Source of the DNA: Enhygromyxa salina
Lineage (GTDB): Bacteria > Myxococcota_A > Polyangia > Nannocystales > Nannocystaceae
Length of the DNA stretch: 48,549 nucleotides
Direction of reading: 5' to 3'
Assembly: GCF_002994635.1 (NCBI RefSeq)
Contig: NZ_PVNL01000088.1
Coordinates: forward strand, 1 to 48,549
This document shows positions 18,904 to 27,900 of this stretch, piece after piece. Each line of letters opens with the position of its first letter. The stretch's first letter is position 1. The notes beneath the pieces are model-generated. The model made no database searches. It was not told the origin of the DNA and saw nothing but the letters and a program-made list of their open reading frames with translations. The translations under genes and the position numbers were made by a program.

Positions 18904-19686
18904 TCAGGGGGCTTCGACGATGAACTGGACCCGGCGGTCCTTGCTGCGCGAGCTCTCGTCGTTGCCTTGGGCCTGGAGGGCGCCCTTGCCCACGACGCGG
19001 AGCTGATCGTTCTCCACGCCGAGGTTGGAGAGGAACGAGCGCACGCTGGTGCCGCGGCGATCCGTCAGCAGGATGTTGTACTCCTCGGTGCCGATGTTGT
19101 CGGCGTGGGCCTCGAGCACGACGGTGCTGCCGTCCTTGACGATGTCCATGAAGCAGGGCGCGGCGTCGGTGAGCTGCTGCTGGTTGCCGGGCGTGAGCTT
19201 GGCGCTGTCGAACGCGAAGTACAGCGCTGAGATGCCACACACGGCGCCCGCGTCGGACTTGAGCGGCTTGTAGATGCACTGGCCGCCGTCGCAGATCTCG
19301 TCGACGGGGCAGTCGTCGTCGGTGTTGCAGGGCAGGGGCTCGCAGCGGCCGGTCTCGTTGCACACGCCGCTCTCGCACTGGCTGTCGTCCGTGCAGAACT
19401 CGCACTTGTTGGCGTTGCAGACCATGCCCGCGTCACAGTCGGCGGCGGTCTTGCACTCGACGTTCTCGTCGCAGCGAAAGTTGACACAGGGGAGGTCTTC
19501 ACCGTTGGGCCCCTTGCCCTTGCAGTCGCTGTCGGCCTGGCAGTTCTGGCAGAGGTTGTCGACGCAGGTCTCACCAGGTTCGCAGTGCTTGTCCTTCTTG
19601 CACGCGGGGTACTCTGGTTTCGAGCAGCCGCTCATGCCGGCGAGGAGGCCGAGGGTCAAGATTACGGACGCGGAGATCGATCGCAT
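18904..19686 (-). CDS. OmpA-family lipoprotein with cysteine-rich N-terminal repeats
   Basis: A 260-residue lipoprotein with lipobox MSGC (Cys21). Residues 29-137 hold about five cysteine-rich units of the form C..D.DC..G..C...C.C (for example CKTAADCDAGMVCNANKCEFC). The OmpA/Pal peptidoglycan-binding domain (about 150-258) has ALYFAFDSAKL, VVLEAHADNIGTEEYN and LLTDRRGTSVRSFL, and ends RSKDRRVQFIV. It should tether the outer membrane to the cell wall, with the cysteine-rich part disulphide-bonded in the periplasm or at the surface. The combination is unusual compared with plain Pal. Confidence 0.9.
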   Translation of the reverse strand: MRSISASVILTLGLLAGMSGCSKPEYPACKKDKHCEPGETCVDNLCQNCQADSDCKGKGPNGEDLPCVNFRCDENVECKTAADCDAGMVCNANKCEFCTDDSQCESGVCNETGRCEPLPCNTDDDCPVDEICDGGQCIYKPLKSDAGAVCGISALYFAFDSAKLTPGNQQQLTDAAPCFMDIVKDGSTVVLEAHADNIGTEEYNILLTDRRGTSVRSFLSNLGVENDQLRVVGKGALQAQGNDESSRSKDRRVQFIVEAP

Positions 19687-19782
19687 GGCCGCTGTGTATC
19701 GCAGGTAGCAAGCGACCGCAAAGAGGGTGTGTCCTTATTTTTGGAACCTTCAATAACCGTAGCGGGAATGTGATGCTCTTGA

Positions 19783-20226
19783 TCAGCGGCGACCCGGCAA
19801 GCGTGGTTCGACACCGTCGTCGACCGTGGGGCCGACGTCGACTGTGGGAATGGTTGGGATCGTTGGGATGGACGGGATGGACGGGATCTTCGGGCGGCGC
19901 TCGCCAGGCAGCGGCGGCTCGAAGTCCGGTTCGGGCGGGGGCGCCGAGGCGGGCGCGGATCCAGGGTTTGTCCGGGTCAGCGTCGGCTCGGTCGGAATCC
20001 ACGTCGGCGCCTCGACATATTCGCCGAGGACTCGGTCGCGCACCTCTTGCAGGGCCGGGTTGACCGTCGACCGAGTGCCTTCGATCAGCTGCTTGGCCTC
20101 GGGTGTATCGCTAATTGTATCGACGTGCTCGGCGAAGGTGTGACCGCCGAGGTCAATGGCGAACGCTGCCCACAGCGCCACGCCGAGCACCGCAAAGCTG
20201 AGGGCCGTTCGCACGGGTCGAAACAC
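19783..20226 (-). CDS. Membrane-anchored proline-rich protein
   Basis: A 147-residue reading from GTG 20226. One hydrophobic helix near the N-terminus (LSFAVLGVALWAAFAIDL) is followed by a charged helical region (DTPEAKQLIEGTRSTVNPAL) and a proline-rich C-terminus with IP(S/T) repeats encoded by 9-nt DNA repeats (about 19846-19895). The open frame extends upstream antisense to proC, but only this part lies outside another gene and has protein-like character. A second GTG 12 nt downstream is an alternative start. No family recognised. Confidence 0.55.
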   Translation of the reverse strand: MFRPVRTALSFAVLGVALWAAFAIDLGGHTFAEHVDTISDTPEAKQLIEGTRSTVNPALQEVRDRVLGEYVEAPTWIPTEPTLTRTNPGSAPASAPPPEPDFEPPLPGERRPKIPSIPSIPTIPTIPTVDVGPTVDDGVEPRLPGRR

Positions 20227-20323
20227 CGGGCCCAGTCTCGCCCGGCCACCCGCGCCCCCCCAAATTTTTGCCGGCTGGGGTCGCGGCTCCCATCGAGCGC
20301 GGCTTCGTGCTAAGGCGCCGGCC

Positions 20324-21166
20324 ATGCTCGACGGACCTCGAAGCTTGTGCGTGCTCGGCTGCGGAACCATGGGCGAAGCCATTATCGCGGGTGTGCTGCG
20401 GGCGGGCTGGCTCGAAGCCGACAAGATCGTGGTCACGGCCCGCCGCCAGGTCGTCACCGAGCGTCTGCAGGCCAGGCTTGGAGTCGCGGCGATCACGGAT
20501 AACCTCACCGCGTGCCGCAGCGCGGACGTCGTGCTGGTCTGCCTCAAGCCCCAGCACTTCGCCGAGGTGCTCGACAACCCGGCGATGCGCGCGGCTCTCG
20601 ATGGCAAATTGCTGATCAGCATCGCCGCCGGGGTGACGCTGGACAAGCTCGCGGCCTGGCTGCCGGGGACCGCGCTGATTCGGGCGATGCCCAACACGCC
20701 GAGCTTGATCGGCGAGGGCATGACGGTGATCTGTCGGCAGAGCCCCGGCGCGCTCAACGAGGCCAACGCCGTCGACGACGCGCAGCTCGAGCTCGCGCAG
20801 CGGATCTTCGAGTCTGTGGGGGAGTGTGTCGAGCTCGAGCCCAAGCTGATGGACGTGGTGACCGGACTCAACGGGAGCGGGCCGGCCTTCGTCTATGTGA
20901 TGCTCGAGGCGATGGCCGACGGCGGCGTCATGATGGGATTGCCGCGTGACGTGGCGGTGCGGATCGCCGCGAACGTGTTTCGCGGGGCGGCGGCGATGGT
21001 GCTCGACACCGACATGCACCCGGCGGCGCTCAAGGACCAGGTCACCACGCCAGCGGGGTGCACGATCGCCGGGATCCTGACAATGGAGGATGGACGGATT
21101 CGTTCAGTCCTCGCCCGGACCGTGCAAGAAGCCGCAAAAGTGGCGAGCGGTCTCGGCAAGGATTGA
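20324..21166 (+). CDS. proC: Pyrroline-5-carboxylate reductase
   Basis: A 280-residue enzyme catalysing the last step of proline synthesis, reduction of pyrroline-5-carboxylate with NAD(P)H. The Rossmann motif LGCGTMGEAIIAG (11-23), VLVCLKPQ, MPNTPSLIGEGMT and the C-terminal signature HPAALKDQVTTPAGCTIAGI are all present. The ATG at 20324 places the Rossmann motif right at the N-terminus; an in-frame upstream ATG would add 56 unrelated residues. Transcribed alone, divergent from the proline-rich membrane protein and convergent with the plsY-his unit. Confidence 0.95.
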   Translation: MLDGPRSLCVLGCGTMGEAIIAGVLRAGWLEADKIVVTARRQVVTERLQARLGVAAITDNLTACRSADVVLVCLKPQHFAEVLDNPAMRAALDGKLLISIAAGVTLDKLAAWLPGTALIRAMPNTPSLIGEGMTVICRQSPGALNEANAVDDAQLELAQRIFESVGECVELEPKLMDVVTGLNGSGPAFVYVMLEAMADGGVMMGLPRDVAVRIAANVFRGAAAMVLDTDMHPAALKDQVTTPAGCTIAGILTMEDGRIRSVLARTVQEAAKVASGLGKD

Positions 21167-21199
21167 GGGCAATTCAGCGTCGGTGCGGTTGGACATCAT

Positions 21200-21221
21200 C
21201 ACGTAATTAAAACCACGTAAT
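21200..21221. repeat. CACGTAAT direct repeat between proC and plsY
   Basis: CACGTAAT occurs at 21200-21207 and 21214-21221 with a 6-nt AT-rich gap, in the 64-nt space between two convergent genes. No terminator-like stem is evident. Significance is unclear. Confidence 0.5.
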
Positions 21222-21230
21222 GTTGAGCCG

Positions 21231-21857
21231 CTATTCGTTTCGGTCGAGTTTGGCTTCGCGCTCGCGAGCGTTGCGGGCGTGCTCGAACATTTGCTGCAGG
21301 TTTGGCCGGTGGCGCTCCCAGATCAGCCCGGCCAGCGCGGCAGCGAGGATCACATATGGAAGCGGGACGCTCGGGTCGACCCACGCGACCACGACGATCA
21401 CCAGCGCGGCGGTCAGCGAGCCGACCGCGGAGATGCGGGTGAGCCACAGCGTCTGGGCGTAGACGAGCACGCTGACCAGGGCGGCCTTGGGCGCGAGCAC
21501 CAAGAACACCCCGAACGCGCACGCGACCCCCTTGCCGCCGCGAAACCGCAAATAGATCGGGAACACGTGACCGAGGATCGCCGCGAGCGCGACGAGGGCG
21601 ACCTTGCTGGGGCCGCCCGGGGTCGGGCCGAAGTGGTGCAGCGCGGCGGCGACGGGGAGGCCGGCCTTGGCGACGTCGAGCGCGAACACCAGCAGGCCCC
21701 AGGCCTTGCCCATGGCTCGGACCGCGTTGGTCGCCCCGATGTTGCCGGACCCGACCTCGCGCAGGTCGATGCCGCGGGCGCGGCCGACCACCAAGCCGAC
21801 CGGGATGCCCGCGATCAGGTAGGCCGCCAGCATCCAGATCAGCAGCTCGAAGGTCAT
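21231..21857 (-). CDS. plsY: Acyl-phosphate:glycerol-3-phosphate acyltransferase
   Basis: A 208-residue inner-membrane enzyme that starts phospholipid synthesis by acylating glycerol-3-phosphate from acyl-phosphate. The three PlsY loops are clear: GSGNIGATN (37-45), the central GHVFPIYLRFRGGKG (96-110), and a C-terminal loop near WERHRPN. Several hydrophobic segments fit the polytopic family. The start codon ATGA overlaps the hisIE stop by 4 nt, so it is the distal, translationally coupled gene of the his unit. The basic tail (NAREREAKLDRNE) is cytoplasmic-type. Confidence 0.94.
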   Translation of the reverse strand: MTFELLIWMLAAYLIAGIPVGLVVGRARGIDLREVGSGNIGATNAVRAMGKAWGLLVFALDVAKAGLPVAAALHHFGPTPGGPSKVALVALAAILGHVFPIYLRFRGGKGVACAFGVFLVLAPKAALVSVLVYAQTLWLTRISAVGSLTAALVIVVVAWVDPSVPLPYVILAAALAGLIWERHRPNLQQMFEHARNAREREAKLDRNE

Positions 21858-22576
21858 CGTTGGGCTTTCTCGTCGACACCGCTGAGGCCGTGCCGCTCGC
21901 GGATCACGGCGGCGACCTGGGCTGGCTCGAGCTCGCGGGCGGCGAGGCCGACCAGCGCGTGGAACAGCAGATCCGCGGCTTCATTGAGCACGCGCGCGTC
22001 GGTCTCGCTGGCCAGCGCGTCACACAGCTCGCCTGCCTCTTCGACCAGCTTGGCGTTGATCCGCTCGACGCCGCCGTCGAGCAGGGTGCGGACGTAGCTC
22101 TTGCCCTCGCGGTTGGTGAGCCCGCGGCCGGCCTTGCGATCCAAGATGGTCTGCCACAGCGAGTCGATCGCGCTGGGCGTTGGGGCTGGCCCGTCGTCTT
22201 CGCCAGCGATCTCGACGGGCTCGACGGGCTCGGCGGCGCCGGCCGGCGGCAGCTCGACGGTCTTGAAGAAGCACGACGTGGTCCCGGTGTGACAGGTTGG
22301 ACCGCGCGGCACGGCCTGGACCAGCAGCGCGTCGCCGTCACAGTCGACCCGGATCGAGACGAGCTCGAGGGTGTGGCCGCTGCTCTCGCCTTTTTGCCAG
22401 AGCTGCTGCCGCGAGCGACTGAAGAAGGTGACCTTGCGGGTCGACGCGGTCGCGGCCAGGGCCTCGCGGTTCATGTAGCCGAGCATCAGGACCCGGCCGT
22501 CACGGGCGTCGACGATGACGGCCGCGACCAAACCGGACGCGTCAGGCGCGAGCATCGACCAGAGCTTGGAGATCAC
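21854..22576 (-). CDS. hisI: Bifunctional phosphoribosyl-AMP cyclohydrolase / phosphoribosyl-ATP pyrophosphatase
   Basis: A 240-residue HisIE fusion performing steps 2 and 3 of histidine synthesis. The HisI half (about 1-110) has MLGYMNREAL, SRQQLWQKGESSGH, DCDGDALLVQ and GPTCHTGTTSCFF, with the zinc cysteines. A Pro/Glu-rich linker of about 25 residues precedes the HisE half (about 138-235), with KSYVRTLLDGGVERINAKLVEEAGEL and NEAADLLFHALV. It starts 10 nt after hisF and overlaps plsY by 4 nt. M1 or M8 may be the start. Both activities look intact. Confidence 0.94.
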   Translation of the reverse strand: MISKLWSMLAPDASGLVAAVIVDARDGRVLMLGYMNREALAATASTRKVTFFSRSRQQLWQKGESSGHTLELVSIRVDCDGDALLVQAVPRGPTCHTGTTSCFFKTVELPPAGAAEPVEPVEIAGEDDGPAPTPSAIDSLWQTILDRKAGRGLTNREGKSYVRTLLDGGVERINAKLVEEAGELCDALASETDARVLNEAADLLFHALVGLAARELEPAQVAAVIRERHGLSGVDEKAQR

Positions 22577-22586
22577 GCCCGACTCT

Positions 22587-23390
22587 CTACCCCGCCCGGC
22601 GGTGCTCGGGCGGGCGGACCGGGATCCCGTGATCGTGCAGGTATTGCTTGGCCTGGGCGATCGTGAACAGCCCGAAGTGGAAGATTGACGCGGCCAGGGC
22701 GGCGTCGGCTTCGCCCTCGCCGAGCGCGAGACCCTGGCGCAGGTGCTCGAGCGAGCCCACCCCGCCGCTGGCGATGATCGGGACCGGCACGCGGCGGGCG
22801 ATCTCGCGGGTGATCCACAGATCGTAGCCGTCGTGGGTGCCGTCCTTGTCCATGGAGGTCAGCAGGATCTCGCCCGCGCCGAGCTCGGCGACCTGCTCGC
22901 ACCAACGCATCGCGTCGAGGCCGGTCGAGCGGGTGCCGCCGTGGATCACGACCTCGTAGATCGGCTCTTCGTCGCGGGGCAGCGCGGGCATGCGCTTGAC
23001 GTCGACCGCGACGACGATCGCCTGGCTGCCGTAGCGAGCGGCGAGGCGCTTGATCAACAGCGGTGAGGTGACCGCCGCCGAGTTGATCGCAACCTTGTCG
23101 GCGCCCGCGTTGAGCAGCCGGCGGACGTCGTCTTCGCGCCGGATGCCGCCGCCGACCGTGAGCGGGCAGAAGATCTGGGGAGCGACGCTGCGGACCACGT
23201 CGACAAAATTTTCGCGGCCCTCGGTGGTCGCGGTGATGTCGAGCAGGCAGATCTCGTCGGCGCCTTGTTGGTCGTAGGCGCGGGCGGCCTCGACGGGGTC
23301 ACCCGCGTCGCGCAGACCCTTGAAGTGGACACCCTTGACCACGCGGCCGTTCTTGACATCGAGACAGGGAATGATGCGACGTTTCAACAT
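22587..23390 (-). CDS. hisF: Imidazole glycerol phosphate synthase, cyclase subunit
   Basis: A 267-residue TIM-barrel cyclase which, with HisH, makes imidazole glycerol phosphate and AICAR. The catalytic Asp11 (IPCLDVKNGRVVKG) and Asp130 (IVVAVDVKR) are present, with the phosphate-binding VGGGIRR and ASGGVGSLEHL. The start ATG overlaps the hisA stop by 7 nt, indicating coupling. Slightly longer than usual because of a C-terminal extension (IPVRPPEHRRAG). Confidence 0.96.
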   Translation of the reverse strand: MLKRRIIPCLDVKNGRVVKGVHFKGLRDAGDPVEAARAYDQQGADEICLLDITATTEGRENFVDVVRSVAPQIFCPLTVGGGIRREDDVRRLLNAGADKVAINSAAVTSPLLIKRLAARYGSQAIVVAVDVKRMPALPRDEEPIYEVVIHGGTRSTGLDAMRWCEQVAELGAGEILLTSMDKDGTHDGYDLWITREIARRVPVPIIASGGVGSLEHLRQGLALGEGEADAALAASIFHFGLFTIAQAKQYLHDHGIPVRPPEHRRAG

Positions 23391-24127
23391 CGGGCGATGG
23401 CCTCTTTCAGGGTAAAGCTGCGCTCATAGAGCGCCCGGCCGCAGATCACGGCGCGGACGCCCGCGGCTGCGAGCGCGTCGAGGTGTTCGAGCGAGCCGAC
23501 CCCGCCGCTGGCGATCACGTCGATCGTCTGATCTGGGTGGGCACGGTCGACCTGAGCCTGCAGCGCGGCGGTCGACTCCACGGCGGAGCCGACCTGCAGT
23601 CCGTCACGGCTGACGTCGGTGAACAGCAAGCCAGCCGCGCCCCAGTTGGCGGCCTGCAGCGCGAGCTCGGCGGCGGGGACCGACGAGGTCTCGCGCCAGC
23701 CTTCGATCGAGACCATGCCGTCGCGGGCGTCGATCGCGACGATGATCTGGTTGGGGTGGGCGCGGCACAGCTCGGCGACGAGCTCGGGCTGGCGGACCGC
23801 GAGGGTGCCGACCACGATCTTGTCGACGCCAGCCTCGATGAGGGCATGGACCGCCGCGGCGTCACGGATCCCGCCGCCGACCTGCAGCTCGACCTCGCCA
23901 GCCGAGCGTGCGGCGGCCAGCAGCCGGCGCATGAGATCGAGCTGCACCGGCTTGCCCGCGAACGCGCCGTCGAGATCCACCACGTGGACGCGGGTCGCCC
24001 CGGCGCGGACAAACTCGGTCGCGAGGCTCCACGGCTGACTCGAGTACACGGTGGCCTGGGCTCGATCGCCCTCGACCAGACGGACCGCTTGCCCTTCGAG
24101 GAGATCGATGGCCGGGATCACCAGCAC
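23384..24127 (-). CDS. hisA: Phosphoribosylformimino-5-aminoimidazole carboxamide ribotide isomerase
   Basis: A 247-residue TIM-barrel isomerase (ProFAR to PRFAR). The GTG at 24127 gives MLVIPAIDLLEGQAVRLVEGD with Asp8; the frame stays open upstream antiphase to hisH, but those residues are not HisA-like. Phosphate-binding VGGGIRD, the second catalytic region IIVAIDARDG and ASGGVGSLEHL are present. It lies 8 nt after hisH and overlaps hisF by 7 nt. Confidence 0.95.
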   Translation of the reverse strand: MLVIPAIDLLEGQAVRLVEGDRAQATVYSSQPWSLATEFVRAGATRVHVVDLDGAFAGKPVQLDLMRRLLAAARSAGEVELQVGGGIRDAAAVHALIEAGVDKIVVGTLAVRQPELVAELCRAHPNQIIVAIDARDGMVSIEGWRETSSVPAAELALQAANWGAAGLLFTDVSRDGLQVGSAVESTAALQAQVDRAHPDQTIDVIASGGVGSLEHLDALAAAGVRAVICGRALYERSFTLKEAIARC

Positions 24128-24135
24128 GGCCGACC

Positions 24136-24756
24136 TTATTGCCGGCTGCCAAGCAAGAACGCCCGGAGGAAGCGCAGCCCGGATTGCTGACTCTTCTCGG
24201 GGTGGAACTGGCAGCCAAAGATATTCTCGCGGCGGACTGCCGCGGCGAAGGTGACGTCGCCGTAGGTCGTGGACCACATCACGTCGTCGGACTTGTCCGC
24301 GTCGACGTAGTAGCTGTGGACGAAGTAGTAGTGCTCGCCCGAGGGCTGCACCTCGTTCCAGCCCATGTGAGGGATCTTGAGCTTCCGCACGCGCTCGCCC
24401 TCTGCTGCGGTCATGTCGTCGGGGAAGCGCCGGCACTTGCCCGACAGCACGCCCAGACCGCGATGGCCGCCGCCCTCTTCGGACCCGTCAAACAGCAATT
24501 GCATCCCGAGACAGATCCCCAAGAAGGGGTCGCCGCGCTGGATGACCATGCGCAGGGCCTCGCCCATCGCGCCACTCACGAGCTGGTCAGTATGCTTCCC
24601 AAAGGCCCCCTGGCCCGGGAAAACGACGATTCTCGAAGTTGCGACCTTGTCCGGATCGTCGGTGATCTGGGTCGCCGAGCCGACCTGGATGAGAGCGCGT
24701 TCAACGCTTGCCAGGTTGCCGAGGCCTGCGTCGACGAGGGTCAGTTCCCGAGCCAT
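24136..24756 (-). CDS. hisH: Imidazole glycerol phosphate synthase, glutaminase subunit
   Basis: A 206-residue class I glutamine amidotransferase supplying ammonia to HisF. The nucleophile Cys82 lies in GICLGMQLLFDGSEE; the His186-Glu188 pair is in FGCQFHPEKSQQSG; the oxyanion region PGQGAFG is early. It is the first gene of the hisH-hisA-hisF-hisIE-plsY unit; other his genes are not in the window. No obvious leader peptide with histidine codons was seen in 24757-24933. Confidence 0.95.
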   Translation of the reverse strand: MARELTLVDAGLGNLASVERALIQVGSATQITDDPDKVATSRIVVFPGQGAFGKHTDQLVSGAMGEALRMVIQRGDPFLGICLGMQLLFDGSEEGGGHRGLGVLSGKCRRFPDDMTAAEGERVRKLKIPHMGWNEVQPSGEHYYFVHSYYVDADKSDDVMWSTTYGDVTFAAAVRRENIFGCQFHPEKSQQSGLRFLRAFLLGSRQ

Positions 24757-24873
24757 GTGCCGGGCGGTTCTATCACATCGTCGGCGCCATCTCGACCATA
24801 TGTGCGCTCGAATTTGAGAACATGGTTGGCTGGGCGGCCGTCGGCGAGCGCGCTTGGCGCTGGCCGAACCTGA

Positions 24874-24920
24874 TCGAGCCCGGTCGATAGGAGTCGAGCC
24901 CGGTCGATGGGAGTCGAGCC
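24874..24920 (+). repeat. 20-nt tandem repeat upstream of hisH
   Basis: TCGAGCCCGGTCGAT(A/G)GGAG occurs twice in tandem plus a partial third unit, in the gap between hisH and the downstream end of the dynamin-like gene. It is non-coding; function unknown. Confidence 0.7.
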
Positions 24921-24933
24921 TGAGCGACCCGGC

Positions 24934-27900
24934 CTACAGAACTTCGAGCAAGCCTTCGAAGCCGACCAGCACCGAGGTGCGCATCCGCAGGGCCTCGGCT
25001 CGCGGAGCGGTGATCGATCGCTGCCGTGCACGCGCGAGGGCTCGCTCGAGCTCACGAAATTGTTCACGCGTGGCGACGCGCCAGTCATCGGCCAGCGGTC
25101 GCAAACCGGACCGCAGCGCGTCACGAAGTGGCTTCTCTCCGCGCTTGGCCGCGCGACCGTGGGTGCTGATCAGCTCGCGGGCGAAGCCTCGGGCGGCGAG
25201 TCCTGCAAGGTAGCCGCGGGCCCATGGGACCAGGCGCTCGACCAGCAAGTTGGCGAGCACCTCGTGCTCACTGGTCAGGCGCCCGAGCTCGTCCTGCAGC
25301 AGGCGCATCGCGGCGTCTTCGAGGGTCGCCTCGAGGTACTCGCCGTCCTGCTCGTCCGACTTGCGACGCATGCCCTCGCCGGCCTCGACGATGCCGATCG
25401 TCAGGGCTTCACGGGTCAGCAGATCGTCGAGACCGAGCAGGCCCTCGTGGAGATCTTCGGAGAACTTGCCGAGCGCCGCGGTCGCTCGGGCCAGCGCGAC
25501 CGCCAGCTCCTCGCCCGCGGCCCGAGCCTCGAGGGCCTCGACGGTCGCTTGCACGCTGGCCTGGGCGAGCTCGAGGGCCTCGCGTAGACGCCGGCGGGTG
25601 AGGTCCTGCTTGAGCTCGCGGGCGTGCTGCAGAAACCAGCGCTCGAGCGCGTCGTCGATGATCGCAAACGGGTCGTCGCCAGCTGGGCGGGCCCCTTTTA
25701 GCTCACCGGTCCGGTGCGTGAGCGCGGCCGAGGCCGACAGCGGCAGGACCTCGACCAGGACCTCGCCGAGCTGCTCTCGCAGGTAGCTGGCCAGCTCGTC
25801 GCGGTCGCCCTCCGAGTCCAGGATGTCGACCTTGTTGAGCACGCCGAGCACCTTGCGGCCGCCCTCGCGCAGCTCGCTGAGGATCCCGGCCTCGGTCGCG
25901 GTGCCGCCCTGGGTGGCCGAGAAGATCCAGACCACGGCGTCGGCCTCTTCGATGAACGCTCGCGCGACCTTCTCGTGATACTCGTCGAGCGCGTTGAGCC
26001 CCGGCGTGTCGACCACCGCGGCGTCGCCCATCCGCTCGCCGACCCGGTCGATCTCGAGGTGGCGGACCCGGTTGGCCTCGGCGTCGTCGAGGTTGCGAAG
26101 GTAGGGATCGAGCTCGTCGGCGGCGACCGTGGAGATGCTGCCGTCGCGGTAGTGAACCCGGGCGCCGCGGCCGGTGCCGCGCCGAAACACGTTGATCGTG
26201 TTGGTGGTCGGGAGCACGCCCATCGGCGCGACGGCCTCGCCGAGCAGCGCGTTGACGAAGGTGCTCTTGCCGGCCGAGAACTCGCCCATGATCGCAATCG
26301 TGAGCGGTCGAGCGAGCCGCTCGCGGGCGGCGATGACCATCTCGAGCGCGCGCGGGGCCTCGCGGATCGGCAGGCCCAGGACCTCGTCGGGGAGCTTGGC
26401 GAGCAGCTCGGTCGCGGCCGCGAGCAGATCTTCGAGGCGCTCACTGACCACCGGGCGGCGGAGCTCCGCGAGCCGCTGGCGCGCGACCGTGAGCTCGGGA
26501 TCTTGGATCAGCGCGGCGACCAGCGCTCGCTCGACGGCGTCGACGTGGGCTGGCCCGTCGAGCATGGTCCGCTCGGCGATCGCAAGCTCGCGCTGGGCGG
26601 CGACGAGGCACTCGCGGCGAAGTGGGTCGCGCAGCGGGCTGAGCTCGTCGGGCCCGAGCACCTGCGCGAGCTCGGGCTGGGTGCGCAGGCGGTAGGGCGG
26701 GCCGGCTTCATCGAACAGCTTGGCGACCTCGGGGTCGAGGCCCGCGAGTCCCCGTTGCTCACGCAGCGCTCGCTGCAGCGCCGTGCGAACCCGGTGCAGG
26801 CGCAGCTCTTCGCCGACGAGATCTCGCTGCTCACGCCGCACGGCCGCGAGCGCCGAGTGAACCGGCTCGCTGAACACCTCGCAGCGCAGGGCCACATGGG
26901 CCAGCTCCTGGGCCAGCGCGGCGCGGGCGTGGGCGGGCGCGAGCTCGAGCGCGCGCAGCAGGCTGTCGATCACCGGGCCGGTCGCGAGCTTGTCGCCGCT
27001 CGCCGCGGCGGGCTGGCTGTAGCGAAGCTCGGCGAGGGCCCACAGGCGCAGTCGCTCGGGATCTTGGGCGTTCAGCTGCAAGTAACGCAGGGCCTCTTGG
27101 CGGGCCCGCGGACCGTTGGTCGCCGCGATCGCCACGCGCACCCGAGCGTCGAGCAGCATGGTGTCGAGGCCGGCGTCGTCGGACGGGAGCTCTTCGAGCA
27201 GGGCCGCGGCGCGGGTCCGTTCACCCCGAGCCGCGAGCACCCGCGCCAGCAGAGCCTTCTCGAGCACGGTGAGCTGCTCGTCGATCTCGCTGGCGGCGTC
27301 GTGAACGGTGCCGACGTCGTCGATCGTCGCGGTGTCGTCCTCGGGGGCGGCTTCACGCTCGTGCTCGCCCCCGCTCTCGACCCGCTGCATGTGCTCGTGG
27401 GCGGCGGTGATCCGGGCCTGGGCGAGCCGGCGTTGGTGGGCGGTGGTGACCCAGCGCTCGGCCTCGACCATGCGCCCGTCGGCGAGCAGCTGATCCACGC
27501 CGATCACCAAGGTCAGGTGCCGCAGGCCCTCGCCCGCGCTGGGCGGCAGCGCGGCGGCGGCCTTGCGGACCTGACGGATCGCTCGATCGGGCGAGCCGAG
27601 CCGCCGGTGCGCGGCGGCGGCCAGCAGGTGCTCGAGCAGCCGCGCCTCGCTGAGATCTTGCGAGCTGAGCCGCTCGAACGCGCGGTCGGACCGGCGCAGG
27701 ATCTCGATCGTCTCTTCGGGCTGGTCGGCCACACACAGGGCCTCGGTGGCTTCGACGAGGTGGATCGCCGCGACCTTCTTGGTGTCGAGCCGCTCGGCGA
27801 GCTCACGCAAGACCGCGAGCCCGGTCGGCGCCCGCTTGTCGATCAGTCGCTCGTGCACGGCGGTCAGCGCGAGCGCGTTGATCAGCGCGGGCTCGTCTTT

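Noticed and set aside
20227..20871. Upstream extension of the proline-rich membrane protein
   Set aside because: This part is antisense to proC and Ser/Ala/Arg-rich without features; only the part below 20226 is protein-like.
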